From Geodermatophilus sabuli (lineage in GTDB: Bacteria > Actinomycetota > Actinomycetes > Mycobacteriales > Geodermatophilaceae): DNA of 64,000 bases. A program made the translations under genes and the position numbers. Position 1 is the stretch's first letter. The number at the start of each line of letters is the position of its first letter. Shown here in pieces: positions 25,320 through 34,940 of this stretch. The notes below the pieces were generated by a model that searched no databases, was not told the origin of the DNA, and worked only from the letters and a program-made list of their open reading frames with translations. The stretch covers positions 186,001-250,000 of the forward strand of contig NZ_OBDO01000002.1 of NCBI RefSeq assembly GCF_900215145.1, in the 5' to 3' direction.

Positions 25320-25537
25320 TCATGCGGCGCTGGGCTCCCGTGGCCGCTCCTCCACCCGGAGGACGCCGCTGCGCGCCGCCCCCAGCCGGCCCACGCCATG
25401 GGCGCGAGCAGCAGCGCCATCGGCCAGGGCCAGCCGCCGGTGCGGTCGTTCAGCCAGCCCAGCGCCAGCGGGCCGGCCGCGGCCATCAGGTACCCGAGGC
25501 ACTGCGCGACCCCGCCCAGCCGCGCTGCGGACTCCAT
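25320..25537 (-). pseudogene. C-terminal relic of an MFS (CynX/NimT-like) transporter
   Basis: Read leftwards from 25537, the frame starts ESAARLGGVAQCLGYLMAAAGPLALGWLNDRTGGWPWP, here cited as AARLGGVAQ and LGWLNDRTGGWP, which are typical of the last two helices of cyanate/nitroimidazole-type MFS proteins. It begins without an upstream part of the gene. Near 25370 the natural ending (VLRVEERPREPSAA, stop at 25320) is in a different frame, so a frameshift is needed. I read this as the decayed 3' end of a lost transporter gene. The 134 bases from 25538 to 25671 hold the promoter region of the next operon. Confidence 0.5.
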
Positions 25538-25671
25538 CCGAGTCAGCTCACCACACGCGGGGAGGCCGCACCGTCGGACGGCGGCGATTCCGCAGGACGG
25601 GAGGGGGTTGGCGCAAGAGCGCCCGGTCAGAAATAGTGACCGCGGTCTCTCGCCCGACGGAAAGTGAGCGC

Positions 25672-27954
25672 ATGAGCATCCTCGGTACCCGCGTGGTCCG
25701 CACGGAGGACCCGCTGTTCCTCACGCGTGGTGCGACCTACACCGACGACCTGGTCGACGACCGGCTCACCGGTGCGCTGCACGCCACCTTCATCCGTTCG
25801 CAGGTCGCCCACGGCCGCGTGCTGTCGGTGGACGCCTCGGCTGCCCGTGAGGCGCCCGGGGTCGTCGCCGTGTACACGGCCGAGGACTGTCCGGACCTCG
25901 CCCCGCTCCCCGCCGGCCTGCCGATGGTGCCGCCCGCCATGCAGCGGCCCTGGCTGGCCACCGACAAGGTCCGGTTCGTCGGCGACATCGTCGCCGTCGT
26001 CCTCACCGAGGACCGCTACCAGGGCGAGGACGCCGCGGAGCTGGTCTCCGTCGACATCGACCCCCTGCCGACCGTCGTCTCCACGGCTGACGCGGCGAAG
26101 GACGAGGTGCTGCTGTTCGAGGAGGCCGGGACCAACGTCGCGGCGGTCTTCGGCGGCCCGCCCCCGGAGGACTTCTTCAGCGGCTGCGAGGTGGTCGTCC
26201 GGCAGGCCGTCAAGAACCAGCGCGTGGCGCCGGTGCCGCTGGAGACCCGCGCCGCCGCCGCCGCGTGGGGCGAGGACGGCCGGGTGACCATCTGGTGCAC
26301 CAACCAGGGCGCCCAACAGGCCAAGGGCGAGATCGCCGGCTGGCTCGGCCTCGACCCGGCGCTGGTCCACCTGGTCACCCCCGACGTCGGCGGTGGCTTC
26401 GGCGCCAAGATCGGCGCCGACCCCGAGTACGCCTTCGTCGCGTGGCTGGCGCAGCGCGTGGGCCGGCCGGTCCGGTGGACCGAGAACCGCTCCGAGAACC
26501 TGCTCGGCATGCTGCACGGGCGCGGCCAGGACCAACTGGTCACCATCGGTGGCCGGCGGGACGGCACCGTCGAGGCCTATGCCATCCACGTGGACCAGGA
26601 GGCCGGCGCCTACCCGCGGGTCGGCGTCATCCTCCCGACGCTGACCATGCTGATGGCCGCGGCGACCTACGCCTTCCCGAAGGTGCACGCCTCTGCACGG
26701 GTGCTGGTCAACAACGCCACCTCCATCGGCGCCTACCGCGGCGCCGGCCGTCCGGAGGCGACCGCCGCCGTCGAGCGGGCAGTGGACATGTTCGCCGCCG
26801 AGATCGGGATGGACCCGGCCGAGGTGCGCCGGAAGAACCTGGTCCCGCCGTTCCACGAGCCGCACACCACCCCCTCGGGCGCGACCTACGACTCCGGTGA
26901 GTACGTCGTGGCGCTCGAGAAGGCGCTGGAGGCGGCCGGCTACCAGGAGCTGCGGGCCGAGCAGGCCCGCCGCCGGGAGGCCGGCGAGGTGAAGCAGCTG
27001 GGCATCGGCCTGTCGACCTACGTCGAGATCACCGGTGCCGACACCGGCCTGGGCGCGGCGGAGTCCGCCGAGCTCGAGGTCCACCCCGACGGGACGGCGA
27101 CCGTGCTCACCGGCACCTCGCCGCACGGCCAGGGCCACGCCACCGCGTGGGCGATGCTCGCCAGCGACCAGTTGGGCATCCCGGTCGAGAAGATCACCGT
27201 GCTGCACGGCGACACCGACCGGATTCCGCGCGGCGGCGGCACCATGGGTTCGCGCAGCCTCCAGCAGGGCGGGGCAGCGGTGCACCAGGCGGCCACCGAG
27301 CTGATCGAGCTGGCCCGGCAGCGCGCCGCCGAGCAGCTGGAGGCCGATCCGTCCGACCTCGAGGTCGACCTCACCGCCGCCGGGCTGAGCGTGCGCGGCA
27401 CCCCGGGCTCCGGGATCACGTTCGCCCAGCTGGCCGAGAAGGAGCCGCTCGTCGTCCAGACCCGCTTCGAGGCGGCGGCGCCCACCTTCCCGTTCGGGGC
27501 GCACGTGGCCGTCGTCGAGGTCGACACCGAGTCCGGCAAGGCCGAGCTGCAGCGCCTGGTGGCCGTGGACGACGCCGGCATCATCGTCAACCCGCTGCTG
27601 GCCGAGGGGCAGCGGCACGGTGGCTTCGCCCAGGGCGTGGCACAGGCGCTGCTGGAGGAGGTCCTCTACGACGCCGACGGCAATCCGCAGACGTCCACGC
27701 TGGCCGACTACCCGTTCGTTTCGCCCACCGAGCTGCCCAGCTTCGAGCTGGTCGACATGGCCACGCCCACGCCGATCAACCCGCTCGGCGCGAAGGGCAT
27801 CGGCGAGGCGGGCACCATCGGCTCCACCCCCGCCGTCCACAACGCCGTCATCGACGCCGTCGCGCACCTCGGCGTCCGGCACATCGACATGCCCACCACA
27901 CCGATGAAGGTGTGGCGGGCCATCCAGCAGGCTCAGCAGGAGGGCACGAACTGA
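25672..27954 (+). CDS. Molybdenum hydroxylase large subunit (form II CO dehydrogenase-like, CoxL family)
   Basis: This 760-aa subunit of a xanthine-oxidase-type enzyme carries the molybdopterin cofactor. Visible marks are GGGFGAK ([13 protein letters not shown]), the active-site loop [10 protein letters not shown] and the C-terminal [11 protein letters not shown] with the catalytic Glu. AYRGAGR is the form II signature; true aerobic CO dehydrogenase (form I) has AYxCSFR with a Cys for copper, absent here. The substrate is thus unknown and CO oxidation should not be assumed. The next gene overlaps as TGATG. The ATG at 25672 has only a weak GGAAAG upstream. Confidence 0.92.
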   Translation: MSILGTRVVRTEDPLFLTRGATYTDDLVDDRLTGALHATFIRSQVAHGRVLSVDASAAREAPGVVAVYTAEDCPDLAPLPAGLPMVPPAMQRPWLATDKVRFVGDIVAVVLTEDRYQGEDAAELVSVDIDPLPTVVSTADAAKDEVLLFEEAGTNVAAVFGGPPPEDFFSGCEVVVRQAVKNQRVAPVPLETRAAAAAWGEDGRVTIWCTNQGAQQAKGEIAGWLGLDPALVHLVTPDVGGGFGAKIGADPEYAFVAWLAQRVGRPVRWTENRSENLLGMLHGRGQDQLVTIGGRRDGTVEAYAIHVDQEAGAYPRVGVILPTLTMLMAAATYAFPKVHASARVLVNNATSIGAYRGAGRPEATAAVERAVDMFAAEIGMDPAEVRRKNLVPPFHEPHTTPSGATYDSGEYVVALEKALEAAGYQELRAEQARRREAGEVKQLGIGLSTYVEITGADTGLGAAESAELEVHPDGTATVLTGTSPHGQGHATAWAMLASDQLGIPVEKITVLHGDTDRIPRGGGTMGSRSLQQGGAAVHQAATELIELARQRAAEQLEADPSDLEVDLTAAGLSVRGTPGSGITFAQLAEKEPLVVQTRFEAAAPTFPFGAHVAVVEVDTESGKAELQRLVAVDDAGIIVNPLLAEGQRHGGFAQGVAQALLEEVLYDADGNPQTSTLADYPFVSPTELPSFELVDMATPTPINPLGAKGIGEAGTIGSTPAVHNAVIDAVAHLGVRHIDMPTTPMKVWRAIQQAQQEGTN

Positions 27955-28457
27955 TGAAGGTCACCCTGACCGTCAACGGTCAGCAGCGCAGCGACGAGGT
28001 GGAGCCCCGTCTGCTGCTGGCGCACTACCTGCGGGACACGTGCGGGCTCAAGGCCACGAACATCGGCTGCGACACCACGTCGTGCGGTGCGTGCACCGTC
28101 GTCGTCGACGGCCTGACGGTGAAGTCCTGCACCGTGCTGGCGGCCCAGGCCGACGGCTCGCAGGTGACGACGCTGGAAGGGCTGGCTGGGCCGGACGGCG
28201 AGCTGCACCCGATGCAGAAGGCGTTCCGCGAGGAGCACGGCCTGCAGTGCGGCTTCTGCACCCCGGGCATGGTGATGGCCGCGATCGGCGTCGTGGCCGA
28301 CAACCCCGACCCCAGCGACCGGGAGGTCCGGGAGGGGCTGGAGGGCAACCTCTGCCGCTGCACCGGATACCACAACATCGTCCGGGCGGTGCAGTCCGCC
28401 GCCAAGGCCGGCCCGGCGGCCGGCCAGGTGCCGCAGTCGCAGGAGGTCGCCCGATGA
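27954..28457 (+). CDS. Molybdenum hydroxylase [2Fe-2S] small subunit (CoxS family)
   Basis: The 167-aa iron-sulfur subunit has an N-terminal plant-type ferredoxin domain with [16 protein letters not shown] and a later Cys in VKSCTVL, then an all-helical domain with CGFCTPG and CRCTGY. Together these hold both [2Fe-2S] clusters that pass electrons from the molybdenum site to FAD. The N-terminus VTLTVNGQ is normal. It is coupled by TGATG to the large subunit and by ATGA to the FAD subunit. Length is typical with a small C-terminal extension (about 15 residues). Confidence 0.95.
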   Translation: MKVTLTVNGQQRSDEVEPRLLLAHYLRDTCGLKATNIGCDTTSCGACTVVVDGLTVKSCTVLAAQADGSQVTTLEGLAGPDGELHPMQKAFREEHGLQCGFCTPGMVMAAIGVVADNPDPSDREVREGLEGNLCRCTGYHNIVRAVQSAAKAGPAAGQVPQSQEVAR

Positions 28458-29284
28458 TCCCGGGGCCCTTCGACTACGTGCGGCCGACGTCGGTCGAGGA
28501 GGCGATCGCCGCGCTCGTGGAGCACGGGGACGACGCGAAGGTCATGGCCGGTGGCCACTCGCTGCTGCCCATCATGAAGCTCCGGCTGGCCATGCCCGCA
28601 GTCGTCATCGACATCAGCCGGATCCCCGGGATGTCCTACGTCCGGGTCGAGGGCGACGAGGTGGCCATCGGGGCCGGCACCCGGCACCACCAGCTGGAGC
28701 ACGACGAGGTCGCGCGCGCCGAGGTGCCGATCCTGCCGTACACCGCCAGCCAGGTCGGTGACCCGCAGGTGCGTCACCGCGGCACGATCGGCGGCACGGT
28801 GGCGCACAGCGACCCGGCGTCCGACCTCCCCACGGCGCTGCTGGCGCTGGGAGGCACGGTGGTCGTGCAGGGCCCGAACGGGCGCCGGAGCATCCCGGTG
28901 ACCGAGTTCTGGCAGGGCTTCTTCGAGACCGCCCTCGCGGAGGACGAGCTGATCATCGAGATCCGCGTGCCGCGCACCGGGTCGGCCGGGTGGGCCTACG
29001 AGAAGTTCACCCGACGGGCCAACGACTGGCCGATCGTCGCCGCGGCCGCGGTGGACGGCCGGGTGGCGCTGGCCAACATGGCCGGGACGGTCGTGCGGGC
29101 CACCGCGACGGAGGAGGCCCTCGCGCGGGGCGCCTCGATCGCCGAGGCCGCGGCGCTGGCCGACCAGGGCACCAGCCCCGGCGCCGACATGCACGCCGAC
29201 CAGGAGTACCGCCGGCACCTGGCCCGGCTACTCACCCGACGGGCGCTGGAGAAGGCGGCCGGGGGAGCCGCAGCCGCCGCCTGA
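28454..29284 (+). CDS. Molybdenum hydroxylase FAD-binding subunit (CoxM family)
   Basis: The 276-aa flavoprotein subunit has the family FAD motifs [14 protein letters not shown] near residue 32 and [15 protein letters not shown] near 108, then the C-terminal CO-dehydrogenase flavoprotein domain. It completes an L-S-M operon whose gene order differs from the classic M-S-L. No XdhC/CoxF-type maturation, CoxD/E or cofactor genes are adjacent in the window. A strong hairpin follows. Confidence 0.95.
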   Translation: MIPGPFDYVRPTSVEEAIAALVEHGDDAKVMAGGHSLLPIMKLRLAMPAVVIDISRIPGMSYVRVEGDEVAIGAGTRHHQLEHDEVARAEVPILPYTASQVGDPQVRHRGTIGGTVAHSDPASDLPTALLALGGTVVVQGPNGRRSIPVTEFWQGFFETALAEDELIIEIRVPRTGSAGWAYEKFTRRANDWPIVAAAAVDGRVALANMAGTVVRATATEEALARGASIAEAAALADQGTSPGADMHADQEYRRHLARLLTRRALEKAAGGAAAAA

Positions 29285-29314
29285 GGTCTGCGCCCGCGGA
29301 AACCGACGTCGGAA

Positions 29315-29357
29315 CGCAGCGAGGCCCGGTCCCCACGTGGGGCCGAGCCTCGCTGCG
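29315..29357. terminator. Bidirectional hairpin terminator
   Basis: An 11-bp outer stem CGCAGCGAGGC/GCCTCGCTGCG (29315-29325 with 29347-29357) encloses a second inner stem with CCCCAC/GTGGGG. It separates the molybdenum hydroxylase operon from the converging cysN gene. The half palindrome CCGCGGAAACCGAC (29294-29307) stands directly in front. Confidence 0.8.
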
Positions 29358-29413
29358 ATCCCGTCCCGGGTCCCGCCCCGAGCCTGCGGAGGGTGGGGAG
29401 GACGGGCCCTCCC

Positions 29414-30754
29414 TCAGCCGGCGGGGGTGAGCATCCCGGCGCCGACGGTGGCGTTGGTGGCCTCGTCGACCAGGATGAACCGGCCGGTCGCCCGGTTGCG
29501 GGTGTAGTCGTCGACGAACAGCGGCTGGGTGGCCCGCAGCCGCACCCGGCCGATGTCGTTGAGGCCCAGCTCGGTGGCCTCGACGTCGCGGTGCAGCGTG
29601 TTCACGTCCAGCCGGTAGGCGAGGTCCTTCACCATGGCGCGCACCGTGCGGGTGGTGTGCTTGACCGCGATCCGCTGGCGGGGACGCAGCGGCTCGTCGG
29701 CCATCCAGCACACCAGCGCGTCGAGGTCCTGGGTCGCGGTCGGCGCGTTCTCCGGTCGGCAGATGAGGTCGCCACGGGAGACGTCGAGGTCGTCGGTCAG
29801 CCGGACGGTCACCGCCATCGGGGGGAACGCCTCCTCCACCGGGCCGCGGGGACCGTCGATGCCGGCGATCGTGGTCGTCAGGCCGCTGGGCAGCACCTGC
29901 ACCTCGTCGCCGGGGCGCAGCACCCCGCTGGCCACGGTGCCCGCGTAGCCGCGGTAGTCGTGGAAGGCGTCGGACTGCGGGCGGATCACGTACTGCACCG
30001 GGAACCGGGCGTCGGTGAGGTTGCGGTCGCTGGCCACGTGCACGTGCTCGAGGTGGTGGATCAGCGTCGCGCCCTCGTACCAGGGCGTGTTCGGCGAGTG
30101 GGTGACGACGTTGTCGCCGTGCAGCGCGGAGATCGGGATGACCGTGAGGTCCGGGACGGCGAGCTTCGCGGCGAAGGCGCTGAACTCGTCCCGGATCCCC
30201 TCGAAGACCTCCTCCGACCAGTCGACGAGGTCCATCTTGTTGACCGCCACCACCAGGTGCGGGACCCGCAACAGCGAGGCGAGGAACGCGTGCCGCCGGC
30301 TCTGCTCGACCATGCCCTTGCGGGCATCGACCAGGACGATCGCGAGGTCGGCGGTGGAGGCGCCGGTGACCATGTTCCGCGTGTACTGCACGTGGCCCGG
30401 CGTGTCGGCCAGGATGAACGTACGGCGCGGGGTCGCGAAGTACCGGTAGGCGACGTCGATGGTGATGCCCTGCTCGCGCTCGGCACGCAGGCCGTCGGTG
30501 AGCAGTGCCAGGTCGACGAAGCTGCCCTTGCTGGCCCGGGCGACCGCCTCGTACTGGTCCTCGAAGATCGCCTTGCTGTCGTAGAGCAGCCGGCCGATCA
30601 GCGTGCTCTTGCCGTCGTCCACCGAGCCGGCGGTGGCGATGCGCAGGATGTCCTTGCGCGCGGTGGCCAGCTCGACGGCGTGCTCGGCGACCGGCGAGTG
30701 GACGTCGACGGGGTGGCTGCCGGGCTGGGCGGCGGTGTCCGTGTGCGAGGCCAT
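29414..30754 (-). CDS. cysN: Sulfate adenylyltransferase large subunit (GTPase)
   Basis: CysN is the GTPase partner of CysD in making adenosine 5'-phosphosulfate from sulfate and ATP. The 446-aa protein shows the translation-factor-type G motifs: GSVDDGKSTLIGRLL (G1), EREQGITIDVAYRYF (G2), DTPGH (G3), NKMD (G4) and the SAL motif (G5), then beta-barrel domains. No CysC kinase is fused at the C-terminus, unlike many actinobacterial CysNC proteins. The start overlaps the cysD stop (TGATG) and GGAGGG is upstream. It ends near the bidirectional terminator. Confidence 0.96.
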   Translation of the reverse strand: MASHTDTAAQPGSHPVDVHSPVAEHAVELATARKDILRIATAGSVDDGKSTLIGRLLYDSKAIFEDQYEAVARASKGSFVDLALLTDGLRAEREQGITIDVAYRYFATPRRTFILADTPGHVQYTRNMVTGASTADLAIVLVDARKGMVEQSRRHAFLASLLRVPHLVVAVNKMDLVDWSEEVFEGIRDEFSAFAAKLAVPDLTVIPISALHGDNVVTHSPNTPWYEGATLIHHLEHVHVASDRNLTDARFPVQYVIRPQSDAFHDYRGYAGTVASGVLRPGDEVQVLPSGLTTTIAGIDGPRGPVEEAFPPMAVTVRLTDDLDVSRGDLICRPENAPTATQDLDALVCWMADEPLRPRQRIAVKHTTRTVRAMVKDLAYRLDVNTLHRDVEATELGLNDIGRVRLRATQPLFVDDYTRNRATGRFILVDEATNATVGAGMLTPAG

Positions 30755-31662
30755 CAGAAGTAGCCCTCCTTCTTCCGGTCCTCCATGGCGGCGTCGCTCA
30801 CCTTGTCGTCGCCGCGGGTCGCGCCGCGCTCGGTCATCCGGGTCACCGCGACCTCGGCGATGACCTCCTCGACGGTGGTCGCCTCCGACCGGACGGCGGC
30901 GGTCAGGTTGGCGTCGCCCACGGTGCGGTAGCGGACCATCGCGCGGAACGGCTGCTCGTCCTCCCGCGGGCGGATGAACTCGTTGACGGCGTAGAGCATC
31001 CCCTGGCGCTCCACGACCTCCCGCTCCTCGGCCAGGTACAGCGGCGGGATCGCGATCCGCTCGCGGGCGATGTACTGCCAGATGTCCAGCTCGGTCCAGT
31101 TCGACAGCGGGAACACCCGGATCGACTCGCCGAGGTGGATCCGGCCGTTGTAGAGGTCCCAGAGCTCGGGGCGCTGGTTCTTGGGGTCCCACTGGCCGAA
31201 CTCGTCGCGGAAGGAGAAGACCCGCTCCTTGGCCCGCGCCTTGTCCTCGTCGCGGCGGGCACCGCCGAACAGCGCGGTGAAGCCGTGCTCCTCGACCGCG
31301 TCGAGCAGCACCGGCGTCTGGATGCGGTTGCGGGAGCCGTTGGGCTCCTCCTTGACCAGCCCCTTGGCCATCGCGTCGGGCACCGAGGCGACGATGAGCT
31401 GGACGCCGAGCTCGGCGACGCGCTTGTCGCGGAACTCCAGGACGTCGGGGAAGTTCAGTCCGGTGTCCACGTGCATGACCGGGAACGGGATGCGGGCCGG
31501 CGCGAACGCCTTGCGGGCCAGCTCCAGCATCACGATCGAGTCCTTGCCGCCGGAGAAGAGCAGCACCGGGCGCTCGAGCTCCGCGGCCACCTCACGGACG
31601 ACGTGGATGGACTCGGCCTCCAGCGTCTCCAGCTGGGAGAGCCGGTAGTCGGGTGTGCTCAC
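30754..31662 (-). CDS. cysD: Sulfate adenylyltransferase small subunit
   Basis: The 302-aa PP-loop ATP pyrophosphatase has the loop LLFSGGKDSIVML (about residue 34-46) and the family RRDEDKARAKERVFSFRDEFGQWDP block (cited as RRDEDKARAK). It transfers AMP from ATP to sulfate together with CysN, with which it overlaps. The GTG at 31662 overlaps the stop of a 30-codon ORF (31751-31659, ATG start, product rich in Val/Leu/Arg/Pro) as GTGA, so a coupled leader is possible. That ORF has no Cys and a poor ribosome site. Confidence 0.96.
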   Translation of the reverse strand: MSTPDYRLSQLETLEAESIHVVREVAAELERPVLLFSGGKDSIVMLELARKAFAPARIPFPVMHVDTGLNFPDVLEFRDKRVAELGVQLIVASVPDAMAKGLVKEEPNGSRNRIQTPVLLDAVEEHGFTALFGGARRDEDKARAKERVFSFRDEFGQWDPKNQRPELWDLYNGRIHLGESIRVFPLSNWTELDIWQYIARERIAIPPLYLAEEREVVERQGMLYAVNEFIRPREDEQPFRAMVRYRTVGDANLTAAVRSEATTVEEVIAEVAVTRMTERGATRGDDKVSDAAMEDRKKEGYF

Positions 31663-31781
31663 GGGGCGGTGCTCCGGTCGTTCGGGGACAGGGCTCGAAC
31701 CAGCACCAACCGCACCGGTCCGGGAGGGATTCCCCCTCCAGTGTCCGTCATCGCCGCGCGGGTCCCGCTGTGACCCCGGAC

Positions 31782-32516
31782 TCACCGTTCGCCGGCGACG
31801 GCCTCCAGCAGCCGGTCGGCGAGCTCCGGGCGGCAGACCACGAGGTCGGGCAGGTACGGGTCGGCGCCGTTGTAGTGCAGCGGCGAGCCGTCGAGCCGGA
31901 CGGCGGTCAGCCCGGCGGCGCGGGCGACGGCGACCGGGGCGGCGGAGTCCCACTGGTACATCCCGCCGGCGTGCACGTACGCGTCCACCTCACCTCGGAC
32001 GACGGCGGTGACCTTGTAACCGGCCGACCCCATCGGCACCAGCTCGGCGTCGAGGGCGGCCGCGGCGGCGTCGGCGGCCACGGGCGGCCGGGTGCGGCTC
32101 ACCGCGATGCGCAGCCGCCCGCTCCCGGACGGCGGCACGACCGGGGCCGGGTCGGTGACGAGGACCTCCCCGAGCGCGGGCAGGGCCACGGCGGCCGCCG
32201 TGAGGTCGCCGTCGGCCCACAGCGCCACGTGCACCGCCCAGTCCGGCCGCTCCTCGCCGTACTCGCGGGTGCCGTCGAGCGGGTCGACGATCCACACCCG
32301 GTCCGCGGACAGCCGGGCCGGGTCGTCGACGGCCTCTTCGCTGAAGACGGCGTCCCCCGGGCGCCGGGCGGCCAGCAGCCCGCTGATCGCGGCCTGGGCC
32401 GCGGCGTCCCCGGCGTCACCCAGGGCGCGGCCGGTGCGCTGTCCGTCGGCGCGCAGCTGCAGCAGCGCCGCGGCAGCCGCGCCGGCGACCTCCGCGGCCA
32501 CCTCGACGTCGGTCAC
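31782..32516 (-). CDS. cysQ: 3'(2'),5'-bisphosphate nucleotidase (inositol monophosphatase family)
   Basis: The 244-aa protein has the metal-binding marks of the inositol-monophosphatase fold: FSEEAVDD, DPLDGTREY and MYQWDSAAPVAVARAAG (WD...). With cysND downstream the natural substrate is 3'-phosphoadenosine 5'-phosphate, the by-product of sulfate activation. The GTG at 32516 overlaps the thioesterase stop (GTGA) and GGAG is at seven bases. The 119 bases down to cysD contain only a weak 6-bp hairpin, so read-through into cysDN is possible. Confidence 0.9.
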   Translation of the reverse strand: MTDVEVAAEVAGAAAAALLQLRADGQRTGRALGDAGDAAAQAAISGLLAARRPGDAVFSEEAVDDPARLSADRVWIVDPLDGTREYGEERPDWAVHVALWADGDLTAAAVALPALGEVLVTDPAPVVPPSGSGRLRIAVSRTRPPVAADAAAAALDAELVPMGSAGYKVTAVVRGEVDAYVHAGGMYQWDSAAPVAVARAAGLTAVRLDGSPLHYNGADPYLPDLVVCRPELADRLLEAVAGER

Positions 32517-33226
32517 GGCCGCTCCGCCAGTGCGGTGGCGTCGGTGGGCCGGCCGGGGGGTGCGTGCCGCCCCGATGCATCGGTGATCGCCCCGAAGTAG
32601 GTGGCGTGCACCTCCTCGCGGGGCATGACGAACACGCCGCGGGCGGCCACGAGCACGCGCTCCGGGTCCGCGGCGGTCGCGATCTCGCCAGTGACGACGC
32701 ACTTGCGGCCGGCCGCCTCGACCACCCGGGAACGCAGCTGCAGCGGCGTCGACAGCGGCACCGGGCCCCGGTAGTCCAGCTCCAGCCGGACCGTCATGCC
32801 CCACAGGCCGGCGGCGATCGCGGCCGAGCCGAGCAGCTGGTCCATGAGCAGGCTGCTCACGCCGCCGTGCACGTAGCCGGGCGGGCCCTCGTAGGCCAGG
32901 CCCAGCGTCGCCTCGGCGGCGACGCCGTCCGCGGTCCGGCTGATGGACAGCGGCGGGGCGATGGCGCTGCCCACACCGCTCACCGGGTTGTAGACGCGGC
33001 GGAACACCAGCGGGTCGTCGAGGGAGGGCAGCTGCGTCGGCGGCCGCCGCCCCGCGGCGAGCCGGGCGGTGGCCGCGCGGGCCTCAGCGGCGGCGGCGCG
33101 CAGCACGGCGGCGGGGACGGTCGTGCGCACCGAGGCGTCGACCAGTTCCCGGAGAGCGCTGCCCAGCTCGCCCACCGCGGCCATCAGGTCGCTGTCGTAG
33201 GGCTGCCCGTCGCCGTCGGAGTCCAC
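32513..33226 (-). CDS. PaaI-type hot-dog thioesterase
   Basis: The C-terminal 140 residues form a hot-dog fold thioesterase with the signature GYVHGGVSSLLMDQLLG (H-G-G) and LELDYRGPVPLSTPL. An N-terminal helical arm of about 90 residues precedes it. It should cleave an acyl-CoA in the cytoplasm. The GTG at 33226 is my choice; another GTG at 33250 is in frame and neither has a clear ribosome site. It is coupled to cysQ by GTGA, without an obvious functional link. Confidence 0.85.
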   Translation of the reverse strand: MDSDGDGQPYDSDLMAAVGELGSALRELVDASVRTTVPAAVLRAAAAEARAATARLAAGRRPPTQLPSLDDPLVFRRVYNPVSGVGSAIAPPLSISRTADGVAAEATLGLAYEGPPGYVHGGVSSLLMDQLLGSAAIAAGLWGMTVRLELDYRGPVPLSTPLQLRSRVVEAAGRKCVVTGEIATAADPERVLVAARGVFVMPREEVHATYFGAITDASGRHAPPGRPTDATALAERP

Positions 33227-33259
33227 GGTCGGACCGTAACGCCGGGCCACGAGCCCGGC

Positions 33260-34834
33260 TCAGCCCCCCACCCCGTCGCCGTCGGCCGGGTGGTCGGCGA
33301 CGGGGTGCGCGGCCGGGGCGCCGGCCCCGTCACCGACAGCCGGCCCCGAGCGGGGCAGCCGGACGGTGAACGCCGCTCCGCGGCCGGGCGCGGTGTCCAG
33401 GTGCACGGTGCCGCCGTGCGCGGCGACCAGCGCGGAGACGATCGCCAACCCGAGCCCGGTGCCGCCCCCGGCGCGGTTGCGGGACGGGTCGGCCCGGTAG
33501 AACCGCTCGAAGACGCGGGCGGCGTGCTCGGGGGCCATCCCCGGCCCCTCGTCGGCGACCCGGAGGACGACGACACCGCCGTCCTCCCCGTCGCCGGTCA
33601 CGTCCCCGGCCGCCGGCTCGTCGGAGATGTCCACCCTGACCGCGACCGTGGGCGGGGTGTGCACCAGCGCGTTGGTCACCAGGTTGCCCACGACCTGGCG
33701 CAGCCGGGCCTCGTCGCCGAGGACGACGGGGAGCTCGCTGAGCGACTCGTCCAGGTGCAGGGTGACCGGCCGGTCCGGCTGGACGGCGCGGGCGTCGTGG
33801 ACGGCGTCCCCGGCCAGCTCGCCCAGGTCGACGGGGGTGATGGTCAGCGGACGCTGCTGGTCCAGCCGTGCCAGCTGCAGCAGGTCCTCGACGAGGACCC
33901 CCATGCGGGCTCCCTCGGACTCGATCCGCTGCATGAGCCGGGCGGTCTCCTCCGGGTCCCGGACCGCGCCCTGCCGGTACAGCTCGGCGAAGCCGCGGAT
34001 CGAGGTCAGCGGGGTGCGCAGCTCGTGGCTGGCGTCGGCGATGAAGCGGCGCATCCGGCTCTCGGAGGCGCGGGCCTGCTCCTCGGAGGCCTGCTGCGCG
34101 CGGAAGGCGCTCTCGATGCGCCCGAGCATGCCGTTGAGCGCGGTGGTCAACCGGCCCACCTCGGTCCGCTCGTCGCCCTCCGGCACCCGCTGGGACAGGT
34201 CGCCGGCGGCGATCGCGCGGGCGGTGCGCTCGACCTCGGCCAGCGGTCGCAGGCTGTTGCGGACGACGAGGTACCCGGTGGCCCCGAGCAGCAGGAGCAC
34301 GATCAGCCCGACGACCGCCTCGATGCGGACCAGCCGGCGGATCGCGGCCTGGTCCCTTTCCAGGTCGGTACCGATCACGAGGGTGTAGCCGCCGGGCAGC
34401 TCCCCGGTCAGGATCCGCCAGTCGGTCCGGCCGTCGGCGGAGGAGGCGGTGAACGGCCGGCTGCCCGACCCGTACCCGCCGTGGTCGTCGTCCAGGTCCC
34501 GGTCGAACCGGGGGACGCTGGAGCGCTCGGGTGGGCCCTGCAGGTCCACGACGTCGTCGGAGTCCGGGGGAAGGCAGCCGTAGTAGGCGGCGCCGGGCAT
34601 CGCGCTGTACTGGCCGGCCAGGCAGGCGTCGAGGACCTGCCGGTTGCGCTCGAACTGGTGCACCGCGGCCCGCAACGCGCTGTCCTGCTGGTCGAGCAGG
34701 TAGCCGCGCAGCAGGGAGGTCGCGGCCAGGCCGGTGGCGGCCAGGCTGACCGTCACGAGGGCGACGAGCAGGGCGACCAGCGTGATGCGGAGGGGGACGC
34801 GGGGACCCGTTCGCACGGGGGGCTGCCCGCTCAC
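33260..34834 (-). CDS. Two-component sensor histidine kinase (MprB/TcrY-like)
   Basis: The 524-aa membrane sensor has a helix at about 16-40, an extracytoplasmic domain of about 130 residues with two Cys (DACLAG, YYGCLPP), a second helix near 177-200, a HAMP linker (NSLRPLAEVERTARAIAAGDLSQRV), a dimerisation domain with the phospho-His in FIADASHELRTPL, and a catalytic domain with N-box NLVTNALVHTP, DEGPGM and GGGTGLGLAIV. It is paired with the response regulator 106 bases upstream. The stimulus is unknown; an envelope signal is likely. Confidence 0.95.
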   Translation of the reverse strand: MSGQPPVRTGPRVPLRITLVALLVALVTVSLAATGLAATSLLRGYLLDQQDSALRAAVHQFERNRQVLDACLAGQYSAMPGAAYYGCLPPDSDDVVDLQGPPERSSVPRFDRDLDDDHGGYGSGSRPFTASSADGRTDWRILTGELPGGYTLVIGTDLERDQAAIRRLVRIEAVVGLIVLLLLGATGYLVVRNSLRPLAEVERTARAIAAGDLSQRVPEGDERTEVGRLTTALNGMLGRIESAFRAQQASEEQARASESRMRRFIADASHELRTPLTSIRGFAELYRQGAVRDPEETARLMQRIESEGARMGVLVEDLLQLARLDQQRPLTITPVDLGELAGDAVHDARAVQPDRPVTLHLDESLSELPVVLGDEARLRQVVGNLVTNALVHTPPTVAVRVDISDEPAAGDVTGDGEDGGVVVLRVADEGPGMAPEHAARVFERFYRADPSRNRAGGGTGLGLAIVSALVAAHGGTVHLDTAPGRGAAFTVRLPRSGPAVGDGAGAPAAHPVADHPADGDGVGG

Positions 34835-34940
34835 GGCGACCCCGGTCCGCGGCCGCTCACGGGATCACCGGCTCGCTGCCGCTCGAGCGAGCCGCTCTTC
34901 GCTCGCTGGTGCTCGCCGCGGTGCTCGCGCCCCTGTCCGC

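Noticed and set aside
25672..29284. Aerobic CO dehydrogenase (coxMSL)
   Set aside because: The active-site loop is AYRGAGR, not AYxCSFR, and the gene order differs, so CO oxidation is not supported.
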